Source: Ricordea florida (Eukaryota; Cnidaria; Anthozoa; Corallimorpharia; Ricordeidae). From it: DNA of 64,000 bases. The DNA lies in NCBI GenBank assembly GCA_949710005.1, contig OX453280.1:7480034-7544033 (forward strand), given 5' to 3'. Of this stretch, positions 21,801 through 32,737 are shown one piece after another. How positions within the stretch are numbered: the first letter of the stretch is position 1; every line of letters begins with the position of its first letter. The notes under the pieces were generated by a model. It worked only from the letters and a program-made list of their open reading frames with translations. It did no database searches and was not told where the DNA came from. The position numbers and the translations under genes were made by a program.

Positions 21801-23067
21801 GCCCTTTAGACCTAACAGGGAGTGACTGTTGCGAACGGTACTTCTCCAAAAATGGCAGTTTTGTGCAAAACCGTCACAATTACACGATTCTTGACATGCA
21901 CACAAACCTTGGTCACATGAACAGGCTGCAAGAGATCAAGACAACAAATCCAGACATCAAGTTTCCAGTGCGCAAGCATAACAATGACTTCATCTGGGAC
22001 AAGCAGTTTTCCCAAGATCAAAGAAAACGAGTATGCTATCTTAAGGATTATCCATCAGAAGAAGAGCTTGTGTGTGCCTGGAAGGAAGGAGTGGAAATGG
22101 CAAGGCAGCTCACACCGATACCAATGAACAGGGAAACGAGACAAGCGACGATGACAAAAAGTGGTTTGACAAGCCCATGGAGTATGTCGATTTTAAGGAG
22201 TCATTTAGAGGAATGGAGACAGAAGAAGAGCAGGAGACCTTGAGGCGAGAGGCATGTGAACAACAATTGGAAGAAGCCACAGAAAGTGAAAGCGAAAGTA
22301 ACACTGACGCTCTTTGCGATTCAGGTGAAGACTTGGAAGTTGCCGGGGACATTCGCCACATAGTTAATCCACTTCTTGACAGCATCCAAACAGAAAATGA
22401 GGTGGAAAAGCGGAGTCCTACTCTACTAGTACCTGGCGTCGCAGAACTTGCAGAACTTCGTAACAACCCTGAGCTGTCAACAGACCGCCTTAGGAGGGTA
22501 CGAGGTGCAGGAACATCATCAGAAATTGACAATGATTCCACTCAGGTTGACAACAGTGACTCTGTTGGATTATTTGATGCTTGTGCTTTTTATGATCCTA
22601 CTTGCACTGGCAAATGTATCTTAGGCAGAGTTCAACGAATGCTCAAGAAAGGAAAGAAAGGATTTGTTGAGTATGTTCGGCCTGTTGACCTTGGAAACAA
22701 ACCAGCGGATGTTGAGGTCATTGTGTCCAAATACCATCGCATTTTTGAAGAAAACAGCCATCTTCAGTACAATCACCAAGAAACTGTTGTATCAATGCCA
22801 TTGTCTTCAATCATTTGCAAGGTTCATCTGGAAATAAATGAAGACGAAGGAAGAGACGATGACATTTATGAGTTATCAGAAAAGGATTCAAGCATTGTAA
22901 CAGAGTTTCTCAAACGTGTTGAAATGCCGCAAAGGTCATCTGTTCCTCCTCGTTCAAGAAATGCCAGATCTGAAGCCGTTGACCTAGAGGATGAAGGAAG
23001 AAGGGTGGACACTGTTACGACAGCAAGGGGGAGACTCAGTCGAAGAGTATCATATTTGACGTATTAA
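18861..23067 (+). pseudogene. Long decayed gene, putative novel transposase-like protein
   Basis: Exon 1 (18861-19130, 90 codons) encodes a Cys-rich finger (CTGKCHDC and LCKYCGH) and ends at a GTGAGT donor. Exon 2 starts after TTTTAG at 19349. Later come a second metal-binding stretch (CSFCVGNN with H/N residues), a PIP-like motif, a coiled region, and a large core containing AEDETAI (20733), DGDSHRRKLM (21096), and LTGSDCCERYFSKNG (21822). It ends in an acidic tail and a C-terminal region to 23067. In-frame stops fall near 19875, 20157, 20769, 21286 and 21671, with frame changes near 19525, 19665, 21235 and 22130. I recognise it as a repeated cnidarian protein type but know no named family. 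A D..D..E transposase fold is my inference from spacing. Confidence 0.55.
19809..19832 (+). other. PCNA-interacting (PIP-box) motif
   Basis: The frame encodes KKQGTLESFFG; residues QGTLESFF satisfy Q-x-x-L-x-x-F-F exactly. In known proteins this motif docks into PCNA at replication and repair sites. It follows a Cys/His-containing segment in the long decayed gene. Confidence 0.55.
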
Positions 23068-23610
23068 GTTCAAGAAGACGTAGTAGTTATTGAACATACC
23101 AACAATATTTTGAACGCCAACAGAAATATTTTTATCTTTAAAAGGTTGACCAAAGTAAGCAGCCTTCTGTGAAAATATTTGAATGATACTAAGTTTTCAC
23201 AACGTTGAGCTTCGAGGAACAGATTATGTCCGCTGACAAATGTCTGTACACATTTTCGGGCTAAAAAGATTGTTTATACAATTGTTTATGTACGATGAAA
23301 AGTTCATCACGATTGAATGAATTTGTATAGTTACAATATGCCACGTATTCTCCGAGGTATTGAATTGAAGCTAATGCTAGTTTTGTTTCCATATGATGAT
23401 CAAACGTTTCCATGTGTTGGTAATGTATATATTGATGCATGTAGGGTATCAGAATGCCGTAAACGACATGGAATGACGTTGATACGAAGTACAGCTTTTT
23501 CCCTTCATATATGGTATACAATGTATGGTGTATATATTGTTCAAGGATATTCTGCAGTTACAGTTCTTTTTAACAATTTTTACATTTTAAAGTTTGCTGT
23601 TCCACCAAAT
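23068..23610. other. 3' flank of the long gene, no gene recognised
   Basis: AT-rich sequence between the stop at 23067 and the nested TIR element. Short frames on both strands show no recognisable domain. Confidence 0.4.
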
Positions 23611-24557
23611 GTGACCCTCCACGGGAAAACAGGGAAAAAGGTGAATGCATGGGCACGCGTGCGATGACACGGCACGCTAAGCGTGTCACAGATCGCACGG
23701 ATATGTGCATATTTATTAAGCAAAACAAAGAATGTCACGGTTAATATTGTTTGGTACGCTGAAGCTTTTATCAAGAGCAGTTTACTATTTGACACGCTTA
23801 ACGTGCGATATGACACGCGTGCAATATTGCACGCGTGCGATAAAGACACGCTTTCCAAAATAGCCTTCGGCCGTTAAACTTCTTCTGGCACTAAAACGGG
23901 ACAAGCCAACTAAAGTAAGAAACGGTAGACAAAAATATGCTTTTCGATTTTTTTTAATCATACGAAGACAGACAAGTTTGCATAACTTACGTATATACCC
24001 GACGAACGTGCATAACTGTAGTTCCAGATTGTAAGAGGCTTATGCATAAAGCGAATATAAAATAGAAAAACCTTCCTCGAATCTACAAGACCTTGATACT
24101 TAATTGCACTTAAAAAATAAAGCTTGACTACAAGAATTATGTACATTCAAACCTATTGATTTGCAAGTAAACTTCGCAAAGCGATTTGTAACCCACGCCC
24201 AGACCTCTCGCGGTTAAGTGAGGGAACTTGGACTTGGACTCATGGCATGGATAGTCGGAGTTTCGTTGCTATAGTTACAGAAACAAAACCCGTTGTTTAG
24301 TCTTTCAGAAAACGAACCTACGAAGTAATCATGGAATACACACAATGTCAAGAATTCTCTTACTTTCTTTCACGCGAAGAAACAGTACAATTTTTCTAAA
24401 ACCCGAAATTTGCCGAGTTATGAAACCAACCCGATTTTGGAAATGGAGTGAAACGAAGCTTTAACTGAAATCGTTCAAACTAGATACGGAACGTGGCAAA
24501 TGATGATATATCCATATCAGAAAACCTAAGGCAGACGATTGGAATGGGATTGAGAAT

Positions 24558-24625
24558 TCACGGGCGAAAAAGGTGAATGTAAAAGTTTACAAATTGTGAG
24601 TCTCTTGCAAACTTTTCGCCCGTGA
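24558..24625. repeat. 13-bp perfect inverted repeat
   Basis: TCACGGGCGAAAA (24558-24570) pairs with TTTTCGCCCGTGA (24613-24625) across 42 bp, with weaker pairing beyond. It lies inside the nested TIR element. Confidence 0.8.
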
Positions 24626-25029
24626 GTCCTTAAGCTCGTCCTAATTATCATCTGTCGTGGGCCGAAAAAGTAACAATCGCTGCCGTTTATTGATAGTTTT
24701 AGCCGCCTGATAAGAATATTTTTTTTAAAAATTCCTATTTAGATCGCTTCCATTTCTCTGCGTAACTGTATTTTTAATCTCCAAGACATTATAAACTTTA
24801 TGGTACTTCTTATTTCCCCCACGGGTTTCGTGAACTTTCCTGACCAGCCAAATGCTCGGCCGCGCAAACACTGGGACCGAAGACTCTTGTTGTCAACATG
24901 GCGGATCAGTCGGCGGATCGATAATATTGATTTGAACGAAGCGACAACGTTTGTTTATGACAAGAAATTTGGCTTCAGTCTCTAATGAATTTAAGTTATG
25001 GCTTCATGCTTACACAATTATTTTAATTC

Positions 25030-26021
25030 TTTGCATGTCATCTGAAATCATTGATATTTATCTTAAATACATCGAGAACGCTGCCGAAAGTGAGAGTTTT
25101 CTTTCGCAAACCTGGGAAAAAAATGAACTTATCATCAATCTTAAAAAAGGAAAAACTGAAGTTATGTTGTTTGGAACAGCGAAAAGATTAAATTGTTTCA
25201 ATGGCAAGGAATTAAACTTGATGGTAAACGGATGCCGCATAAACGCGACAACAACCTATAAATACTTCGGCGTTCATTTAGATCCCACACTAAATCTTGA
25301 CACGCACTTTTTAAAAATGTACAAAAAAGCAGCGGGGAGAGTAAATTTATTGCGACGAATCCGTTCTAACATTGATGTCTTTAGCGCTGAATGCATCTAC
25401 AGGACACTGATCATGCCCATTTTCACTTACTGTGGTCAAAGTACGCTTGGTTGGTCAGAAACACGTAAGCGCAAAATCAGAGACCTGGAACAACGAAGTC
25501 ACAGGATCATTCTGCCAAATCCTACATGTCTTACTTGTGTACTCCGCCTACCCACAGTCGAGAACATTCAAATGAGAAAAGCCTGTAATTTTGTTTTTGA
25601 CTGCCTACAAGGCAACGTTTGCACCCCTTTTAAAAACTATTTTAATCTTTTAACGCATAATCGTGATACGAGGAACTGTAGAGCCATTGTTGTTCTACCT
25701 AAAGTGAAACTTGAATTTGCACGAAAAAGTTTTTATTTCTCTGGTGCAAATATTTTGAATTCTTTACCTTTAAAAACTAGACAAACTAGCAGTAGGGTTT
25801 TATTTAGGCAGTCTTTAAACGAATTATTTGTTTAGGTTAAATAAGCGTAATTTAATAGATTTTTAATTTTTACTTTTTATCCTTTTATATGAAGTATTTT
25901 TATTTTTATTCTTATATTGTTATATATATTTTTCTTTTTACAGGACCCCTTTGATAACAGTACGCATGTACTGAAGGGCCATCCTGTTTAAAAATTCGTT
26001 ATTATTATTATTATTATTATG
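25030..26021 (+). mobile_element. 5'-truncated LINE fragment with (ATT)n tail
   Basis: The open frame to 25835 starts inside the RT after the catalytic box: ELIINLKKGKTEVMLFG, YKYFGVHLDP, then RTLIMPIFTYC and a C terminus with ANILNSLPLKTRQTSS. A 3' UTR with ACTGAAGGGCCATCCTGTTT leads to an (ATT)n tail at 25999-26021. The truncation point and tail are typical of target-primed reverse transcription. It is nested inside the 2.9-kb TIR element. Confidence 0.85.
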
Positions 26022-26646
26022 ACTCGTAAGCTTACGCTTATGCAGAAGTAGGATTTTGCATCATTTACTTTGAGTTTGATACTCAATTGTCAAAGGCTCG
26101 GGTCATCGAAAATCTACGACTGAATGTTTGTTTGTCTGTTTCTGAAGTCCGCTTATACGCGGCACCCACCAAGCTAAGCTTTTGACTGTTTTACAAGACG
26201 AGACAACAGTAAGTTGAGCGTTACCCTTTGACACGGCTGGAGTGTCATTTTGCACACTTGAATTGCATGCTATTTGACACGCTGGCGTGCTATTTCACAC
26301 AGTACCGAGCTCGACACACTTCATTGTTCGACAAGACACGCGCCTTTGTATTAATCGTGCAATGGAAACAAAAGAAAAATTTTAATTAAGCGTGCCTTCT
26401 GACACACTGCTCGAAAACCGGCGTGCCATTTTGCCCACTGCCTATTGTTTTGCGTGTCATTTTGGCGTGCCCGTGCATTCACCTTTCTCCCTGTTTTCCC
26501 GTGGAGGGTCACAAATGATCAAATGTGATGCGCCGAAGACTTATGACAACACTTTTATAAACTACTTGTAGGCAAAAGTATTCGATGATAAGGTCTTTGC
26601 CATCATTAAAAGTCATTGTACTTTTTATTTGTCTGTATTATAAACT

Positions 26647-26738
26647 GGTCTCTTTTAGGGGTCTGTATAAGCTTCAGCCACGCCCAGATTGGTCTCTTTT
26701 AGGGGTTAAATTCAAAATTTCCAACGAGCATCCCCGTC
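26647..26738 (+). repeat. Right terminal and subterminal repeats of the 9-kb unit
   Basis: Two copies of GGTCTCTTTTAGGGGT (26647-26662 and 26691-26706) precede the inverted terminal 17-mer at 26722-26738. The motif orientation is the same as at the left end, so only the outer 17-mer is inverted. Confidence 0.55.
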
Positions 26739-26741
26739 TTT

Positions 26742-26994
26742 TGTAAACACTAGATTCTCGTATAATTCTGTAACGCAATTCGTTTTATTTCTCTGTCGGC
26801 ATATTTTAACATCAACTGAACTTGTCTTATGAAATTCTATCAAAGCATCTAGAAAGTCAGAGTTATTTCACTGCATTCCAATGATCACGTGCGTGATCAT
26901 GGGATCAACTGTACAAACAAAACAAACAAGTCTAGGTTTACAAACGATCGCGTAACCAAAAACACACGTGGGGGCATCTACAATGTTTTCTACA
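26742..26994 (-). repeat. BEL/Pao 3' LTR
   Basis: On the minus strand it starts TGTAGAAAAC after the purine tract TTTGGGGAG and ends GTGTTTACA, giving TG...CA termini and 253 bp. An AATAAA signal lies near its end. No second copy is in the window, so the limits are inferred. A 9-bp-arm palindrome (ATGATCACG..CGTGATCAT) sits at 26880-26899. Confidence 0.6.
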
Positions 26995-27058
26995 CTCCCC
27001 AAAGTTTTACAACATGAGAAACTTCCAAAAGAAAACGAAAAGAACAATCTTCTAGAAT

Positions 27059-27436
27059 TCACGTAATAGCGTTGTTCCTACGATGATTATCGTTTGCTCT
27101 CATCAATGGTTGCGAGACTTCCTGTATCGTGCATTCTTGAGGTGGAGCTCTCACTTCTATAGGAACTAAATGTTGAATAACACGTCGCAAATGAACAGGA
27201 GAGCCCCTGTTGTTAGACAATTTGACAATCGCAGCTCGAGCTTTGCCATCAGCACTGTAAATGAGCTCTTCGACCTTAGCAAGTCTCCAATAACTTCTGC
27301 TAGTCGCATCGTTCTTCAGTATAACTATATCTCCCACCGAGACATATTCCTTGTCACTTCCCTTGGCGCCATGTTGTTTTCGTTCCAGTAAACTTGTGAG
27401 GTATTCTTTCTTCCACTGATCTGTCAGCTGTTGCAA
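27059..27436 (-). pseudogene. BEL/Pao C-terminal DUF5641-like domain
   Basis: The frame reads QWKKEYLTSLLERKQH, VGDIVILKND and WRLAKVEELI, the pattern of the chromodomain-like C-terminal module that follows BEL/Pao integrases. About 125 codons are open and end at a stop at 27059, the natural end of the polyprotein. The Met used at 27436 is internal. Confidence 0.8.
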
Positions 27437-27513
27437 AAGCCTCTTGTGATGAAGTGACCTGCTTGTCAGAACCTGATATGTGCTGATTATCTCTTGATGA
27501 GAAACGTTTGGTG

Positions 27514-28178
27514 TTAGCGCAATACGCCGACCATAAATGGAGTCAAAGGGTATGAAATGGATTCTTGGTCGTTGTAAATGTATGTAATGGGTCTTGAATT
27601 TATTACACCTTCAACTTCTACCAACACAGTATGGAGTTCATCGAAATCCAGCGTAGATCTTCCTATGACTTTCTTCAGAGGTCGTTTAATGCTGCGCACT
27701 AATCGTTCCCAGTATCCTCCCCACCAAGGTGCCTTCTCGATAATGAAATTCCATACAATTCGTTTGTCAGAAAACGCCACACTTCAGGTGCTCGTATAAT
27801 CTTGCAGATGTCGTTGCTTGATGCTCTAAAGGTTTTGGCGTTGTCTGAATTGAGCGTCGCAGGTAATCCTCGTCTACTTGCGAATCGTCTAAAGGCTAAT
27901 AAGAATGCCTGAACTCTGAGACCATGGGTTAACTCCAAATGTATCGCTCGAGTCAATGCACAAGTGAACAGACATACATACACTTTATTTGATTCGTTTA
28001 TCTTATCGGTAGAATGTCTGTCGTTAATAAACAACGGTCCTGCAAAGTCCAGTCCTACATGAGAAAATGGTGGATCGTTAGAGACTCTTTCGCTTGGAAG
28101 GTATGTAGATGGTAAAGAGTTGAACGAAGTTCCTTCGTAACGTCGGCAAACAACACATTTCTTTATAGCCTGTTTCAC
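27514..28178 (-). pseudogene. BEL/Pao integrase
   Basis: Zinc-finger remnant CVVCRRYEG, then the core: VGLDFAGPLF (first Asp), THGLRVQAFLLAFRRF, LNSDNAKTF (second Asp), and APWWGGYWERLVRS with the catalytic Glu. A frame change near 27740 joins the two pieces. The enzyme inserts the cDNA into the genome in intact relatives. Confidence 0.88.
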
Positions 28179-28319
28179 AGATTCGCGTCCCCGTAAGATT
28201 CAAAATCGTTCCCTAAGCATGGTGAGTGTGTCTCGTATTCCACCATGCTTGACCAAGTTGTGAACATTGTTAATGATTAGTTTAACAAATTGATGCTTTG
28301 CTGGCAACAATACAGGGTT

Positions 28320-29035
28320 TCAAGAGTTCTCTGGTACAGGAGACTTGTTTATTCGGCCCTTGCATTTCAACACTCCATTTTCCAGGAACAAACCAAACTG
28401 TGAGACGTAATTCTGAGGCAAACTTTCAGCCTTAACCTTGAGAAGAATGTTTATTTCTTCCGCAAATGACAAGGCTTGTACTGCCTTGATCCAAAAGTCT
28501 TCAGCTTCAGCCAGTGCTCTGGCCCCAATGTCATTAAACTGATTTCCGAGTTCCTTTGTGTTTTGTATTCTGTTCCTCACCTTTCGTAAAAATTCCAACA
28601 CAAACGCTGTAACGTGAAGTAGTTTGGTCAGGTTACCAAAACGGGTTATGTCAATTAATTTATCGATTCTCTTCTCTGTTTGTTCTGCTGACCTGTTCAT
28701 CAGCGAATGCGTAACGGATGGTGGGTTTCTTACTGCTTCCTCTAAAGTGAGCTCGTCTTCAAATTGCGTTAGTCTGTTTTCTGGCCATTCAGACTCAGGT
28801 AGGTCAAGAAACACTGGCCGTTCCACCACGTCGTATTAGTGGAAAGCTCCCTTGCACTCAGCCCTCGAGAGGGTATGTCGGCTGGGTTAAAATCACCTGG
28901 ACAATGTCTCCATGTGTCCCTTTGACTCAAGCGGCGAATTTCTTCCACATGATTCTGCACATACGGTTTCCACATTCTCTCATTCTTGATCCAGCACAAG
29001 GCCGTCATTGAGTCGATCCAGTTGATGGTTCTCAA
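28320..29035 (-). pseudogene. BEL/Pao RNase H end and linker
   Basis: 29035-28769 reads DSMTALCWI and later HCPGDFNPADIPSRG, the end of the Pao-type RNase H. 28829-28320 continues with WPENRLTQFEDELTLEEAV and an Asn/Lys-rich linker before the integrase zinc finger. A frame change separates the two. Confidence 0.82.
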
Positions 29036-29209
29036 CGATTTTGCTGTCGAGTTGAATTTGTTTACAAGTCTTGCCAGAAGAACAGTTCCCAGGAGTTCTA
29101 ATTGTGGGGTAGATTGCTTCTTCAGCGGAGCAACTTATGATTTTGAAGCAACTAGACGAACATCGATTTTCCCATCGGTGTAGCAAGAGCGCATGTAAAT
29201 AACGGCCGC

Positions 29210-30630
29210 TTATGCGCAATCTGAAGTGTCGCTGAAACCATGCAGTTGTAATTCCAACGGACTTGACTGAAAGTAGCAACAGGGAATTCGAACACTGTTG
29301 AGGTATTTCATTTCATCGAGTAGTAGTTTCCAAACTTGAATCAGATTTCCTTGCAATTTGCCATCCCATTCGACTTTGGTTTGACAAAGTTCTTGGAATA
29401 AAACTTTCATTTCAACAGTGAAAGGTGTTAGAACTCCAATAGGATCGAATATCTTTGATGAAAGTTTCGGAATCGACCTCTTTGTTTCCGGAAGTGCTCT
29501 GCCATAATTGTACAACTCTGTTAGGTCGAAGAAAAACTCGTCAGATGAAGTGTCCCAGTTTAGTCCCAGAACTTTAACAATGTGGCTCTTTGATTCAGAG
29601 TTTCCTGGCATAGTGGACAATTTGGCGTATGACTCGTCATCTTCATTTGTGGTATTTTGTTGTGGTTTGGTTTGATCTTGTGAACTTTCACAGTCTTCAA
29701 TGGTTTTCAACAAGTCGCGGGAGTTCGAATTCCATTTCCGGAGGTTGAATCCGCCTTCAGACATAATTTGTTTCGATTTCTTATAAACAATAAAAGCCTT
29801 CTCGTCATCGTTCTCCCCAGTGATTAAATCGTCAACGTATAGCGATTTCTCCAGTAGCTCAGCTAACTCAGGCTCGCTTTGTTTGTACAAAGTCAAATGA
29901 TGAGAGATTGTCGCCCCTAGAATTGAAGGTGAGGGTCCCAGACCGAAAACAAGACGATTGAATCGAAACTCGGCGATTATAGGTTTGGAAGCGAAAGGGT
30001 CGTCATACCAAAGGAAACTAAGCGTATTTCGGTGTTGTTCCTTGATGCCTACCATGAGGAAAGCTTTCTCGATGTCTGCAGTTAGGCCAACAGCATTCCA
30101 GCAAAATCTAGCCAACATATCAAAAATATGAGGTATATAATTCTCCCCAACATCTAGGCAGTCGTTCAGTGATCGTTCTTCCTTTGTGCGTTTTGCAGAT
30201 CCATCGTAAATGATGCGAACCTTAGTTGTTTCTTGCTCTCTTTGCACTACTGCGTGGTGTGGTGAATAATGAACACACTTTGTATCAAACTGACTTCAAC
30301 CCTTTAAACTGGGAACTCTTTCGATGATTCCCTTTTGATTTTGTTCTTGAATGATCTTGTCGTATTCAGCAAGCAGATTATGCTCATTCTTTAGCTTGTG
30401 ATGTAATAAACGCAGATGGTTTTCACACATTGGATAGTTGTTTGAAGTTGGCTCACAGTCCTCCTTCCAGGGCAAAGAAACCTCATAGCGCCGACCATTG
30501 AAGGATGTTCCGTCGGTTCTATCAATCTTTAGTGGCAATTGTCATTCAGTGATGAGGTCGTCCTTAATCCCAATGCTTTCGGTCTCCCAGAAGCTTTTCA
30601 GCATATTCACAATTTTGTCGTTTTTCTTCC
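29210..30630 (-). pseudogene. BEL/Pao reverse transcriptase
   Basis: 30630-30296 carries the pre-RT segment (LKSFWETESIGI, then YEVSLPWKED). 30247-29210 holds the RT: RIIYDGSAK, LTADIEKAFLMVGI, RLVFGLGPSPSILGATI and catalytic YVDDLITG. A KIFDPIGVLTPFT motif, diagnostic of Pao elements, lies downstream. The frame is broken at 30248-30295 and 30538-30545. Confidence 0.92.
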
Positions 30631-30799
30631 AAGGTTACAAATGAGACAAATCAGGGAGGAAACCACACATTTTTAAACATTTCCTTTATTCATTATCGTG
30701 CTATTTACTATTAAATGTTCTTCTCCATGGTATTTGTGTAGTTGCTTTTACGTGTTTTCACTTTGGAGTCTATTGTTTTGCTGATGAAGTGATATGTTT

Positions 30800-30899
30800 T
30801 TCACCCGGCGATTTTTGGCCGGTGTATAAGTCGAGGTCGATTTTTTGGACTGATTTTCAAGACTTAAAAGGTCGACTTATACACCGGAAAATACGGTAA
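30800..30899. repeat. Inverted-repeat (MITE-like) remnant
   Basis: CCGGTGTATAAGTCGA at 30819-30834 pairs perfectly with 30872-30887 across 37 bp; the right end continues AAAATACGGTA. The sequence resembles the ends of small non-autonomous DNA transposons seen in many animals. It lies just upstream of the BEL truncation. Confidence 0.6.
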
Positions 30900-32737
30900 G
30901 TCACTTGGCAGAATTACGAGCTACATTGAAAATGGCCAATTTGATCTTAAGTATATTTGATATTATAAAAAAAATACCAAATTGATATTTTCCAGATAAT
31001 AAATACATTATATTTCCATTATGAAGAGATTTCCAGTGTAGAGTTGGCAATGAACACATTGCAAATTTTACAAGCAGTGTTTGTATAATACTGTTAATAG
31101 TAGTTTCATTTATTGGAAAATAAAGCATTTCTTATTACAAAAATCTGAGTAGTGCTTCTGATTGTTACTGTATATCATTGGTTACAGTTATGTTTTGTGC
31201 AATCGACATTTTGGCATTATAGTTTGTTGTGACAACTTCAATAGCTCGAGCTGCAATGACTGTTTTTATGAAAAACCATACTTCTATTAAATTTGTCTTC
31301 TGCAGTTTTTAGAATTGAAATTTTCATATATTCAAAATCATATACTTTTCTCTGCTTGGGTAGGGATATTTTGACTATTTCTGTAACAGCACAATTAAAC
31401 TTTCCTCTGGTGTATACTGTTGACTACTTGATGTTGATTTCACATTAATTTTTTTTAAAGCAATATGTAGTGCAGCCATGTTTTTCAGCATATGAACATT
31501 TAAATAACTCTTTCTTACACTGTTTCTTATATGTTCTAAAAATAGCACAACAACCTACTATTTAGTCGGCACCCACTATTACCAAACCTTTATTCAGTCT
31601 TTGTACAATTCAATTCTTTCCTCCTCCTCCTCCTCCTCCTCCTCCTCCTCCTCCCCCTCCTCCTCCTCCTCCCCCCCCCCTCCCAATTTTTTTTTTAATG
31701 TTATGACATTGGATCTCACACTTCTGTTGATATGGCATCTCTTTTGGGGAAAGAGGAATTTTCTATCTATCACAGGGGGCACCAATGTAACTAAAAAGAG
31801 TACATGCACTATTTATTATGTTCTCAATTCTGGTTTCCTAGGAATGAATTTAATAATGACGACTGCAGTGGACAAAATACCTAATCAGACGATTCTTATT
31901 ACAATGAATCTCATGCAGTGATAACAATAGAATATAAACAAACAACAATAGGAGCATGCAACTCATCCTCGGTGTAAATAGAACCTATTGCGTTTAAAAG
32001 TGATGTACAACAAAGCAACAGAGACTAAGAAAATAAAACCAAAAAAATCACAGGTTTTTACACCGTGGTAAACACAAGAATTCATATAATTCTTCAAGAC
32101 TTCACCTGCAAAAGATTTACAAACATTTTCAATTTCTGGTAAGTGAATCTTATCGTGATACTTCATCGACTCTGTATTCCGGGTAAGGGCAATAAATAAA
32201 TTTAATTATATTCTCTCTTGTGCACTCTCGGTGGCAGTAAGAGAGCTACGTGAAGGCAAATTTATAAGCACTGTGTTCAGCGGTATACTGATCATGTAAT
32301 TTGCACAAGGTGTCACTAATTGAGTACCAAACATGAAATAATGAATAAAATAATGGGGATTAGGCTGATAGCTAAAACCATTGTGACTTCTTCAAAAACT
32401 AGCTTCGCAAGGTTTTGCGGGAGTCGTATTTCTAGTACAGGTATATTGTAGTGTTATTTCCACAAAAAGCCAAGAAACGAACACATTTTACACCACCACA
32501 CATTCAACAACTGTCAACATCTTTAAGACATTAACCACAGACTAAACAAACAAGTCCAAACAAAACAGTCAATACCATTCCCCATCTCAAAACTGGAAGT
32601 GGAATAACTCAATCATAAAACATAACAACTAAAACCAGTTTCCTTCACACTAATTTCTTCACACTTCACTGCAATTTCTTTATCTCCCTCTAACAACAAA
32701 TATCCTTTGTTTTTAACACAATTCGTTTTGTTCCCAG
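30900..32737. other. No gene recognised
   Basis: AT-rich, with only short chance frames. The sole feature is the CTC microsatellite at 31618-31684. Confidence 0.5.
31618..31684. repeat. (CTC)n microsatellite with poly-C
   Basis: About 18 CTC units interrupted by CCCC runs, then a run of ten C and a poly-T. Frames through it are low-complexity Ser or Glu runs, not genes. Confidence 0.95.

Larger units (their letters stand above)
23611..26512. mobile_element. Nested 2.9-kb TIR transposon
   Basis: Ends 23611-23658 and 26465-26512 are inverted repeats of 48 bp with two mismatches, starting GTGACCCTCCACGGGAAAAC. The tetramer AAAT flanks both sides (23607-23610 and 26513-26516), giving a 4-bp target duplication. 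Between 23655 and 23860, and 26225 and 26480, many copies of GACACGC/GCGTGTC cluster near each end. There is no transposase; the interior holds a LINE fragment and a hairpin, so it is non-autonomous. The superfamily is not assignable from this. Confidence 0.85.
17739..26738. mobile_element. Candidate 9-kb two-gene transposon with terminal inverted repeats
   Basis: GACGGGGATGCTCGTCG at 17739-17755 is matched, inverted, by 26722-26738 (16 of 17). Just inside each end are copies of a GGTCTC(G/T)TTTAGGG(G/T)T-like motif, all on the plus strand. The unit holds two divergent genes: a HIRAN-like gene (18036-18574, minus) and a long decayed gene (18861-23067, plus). A second, unrelated TIR element occupies 23611-26512. 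The outer right edge abuts a BEL/Pao LTR at 26742, so a target duplication cannot be read. This is an inference from structure; the two ends could instead be separate short repeats of one family. Confidence 0.45.
26742..30640 (-). mobile_element. BEL/Pao LTR retrotransposon, 5'-truncated
   Basis: Minus-strand RT with YVDDL, a Pao-type RNase H region, integrase and a C-terminal DUF5641-like domain, followed by a purine tract and a 3' LTR. Gag, protease and the 5' LTR are absent: similarity ends near 30640. Multiple stops and frame changes make it inactive. Its LTR edge is 3 bp from the right end of the 9-kb unit. Confidence 0.9.

Noticed and set aside
22110..22541. 143-residue Ser-rich minus-strand frame
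   Set aside because: Shadow of the acidic region of the long plus-strand gene.
26880..26899. 9-bp-arm palindrome as an operator site
   Set aside because: It lies inside a BEL/Pao LTR and there is no independent reason to assign a regulator.
31594..31921. Low-complexity Ser-rich and Glu-rich frames
   Set aside because: Both are translations of the CTC microsatellite.
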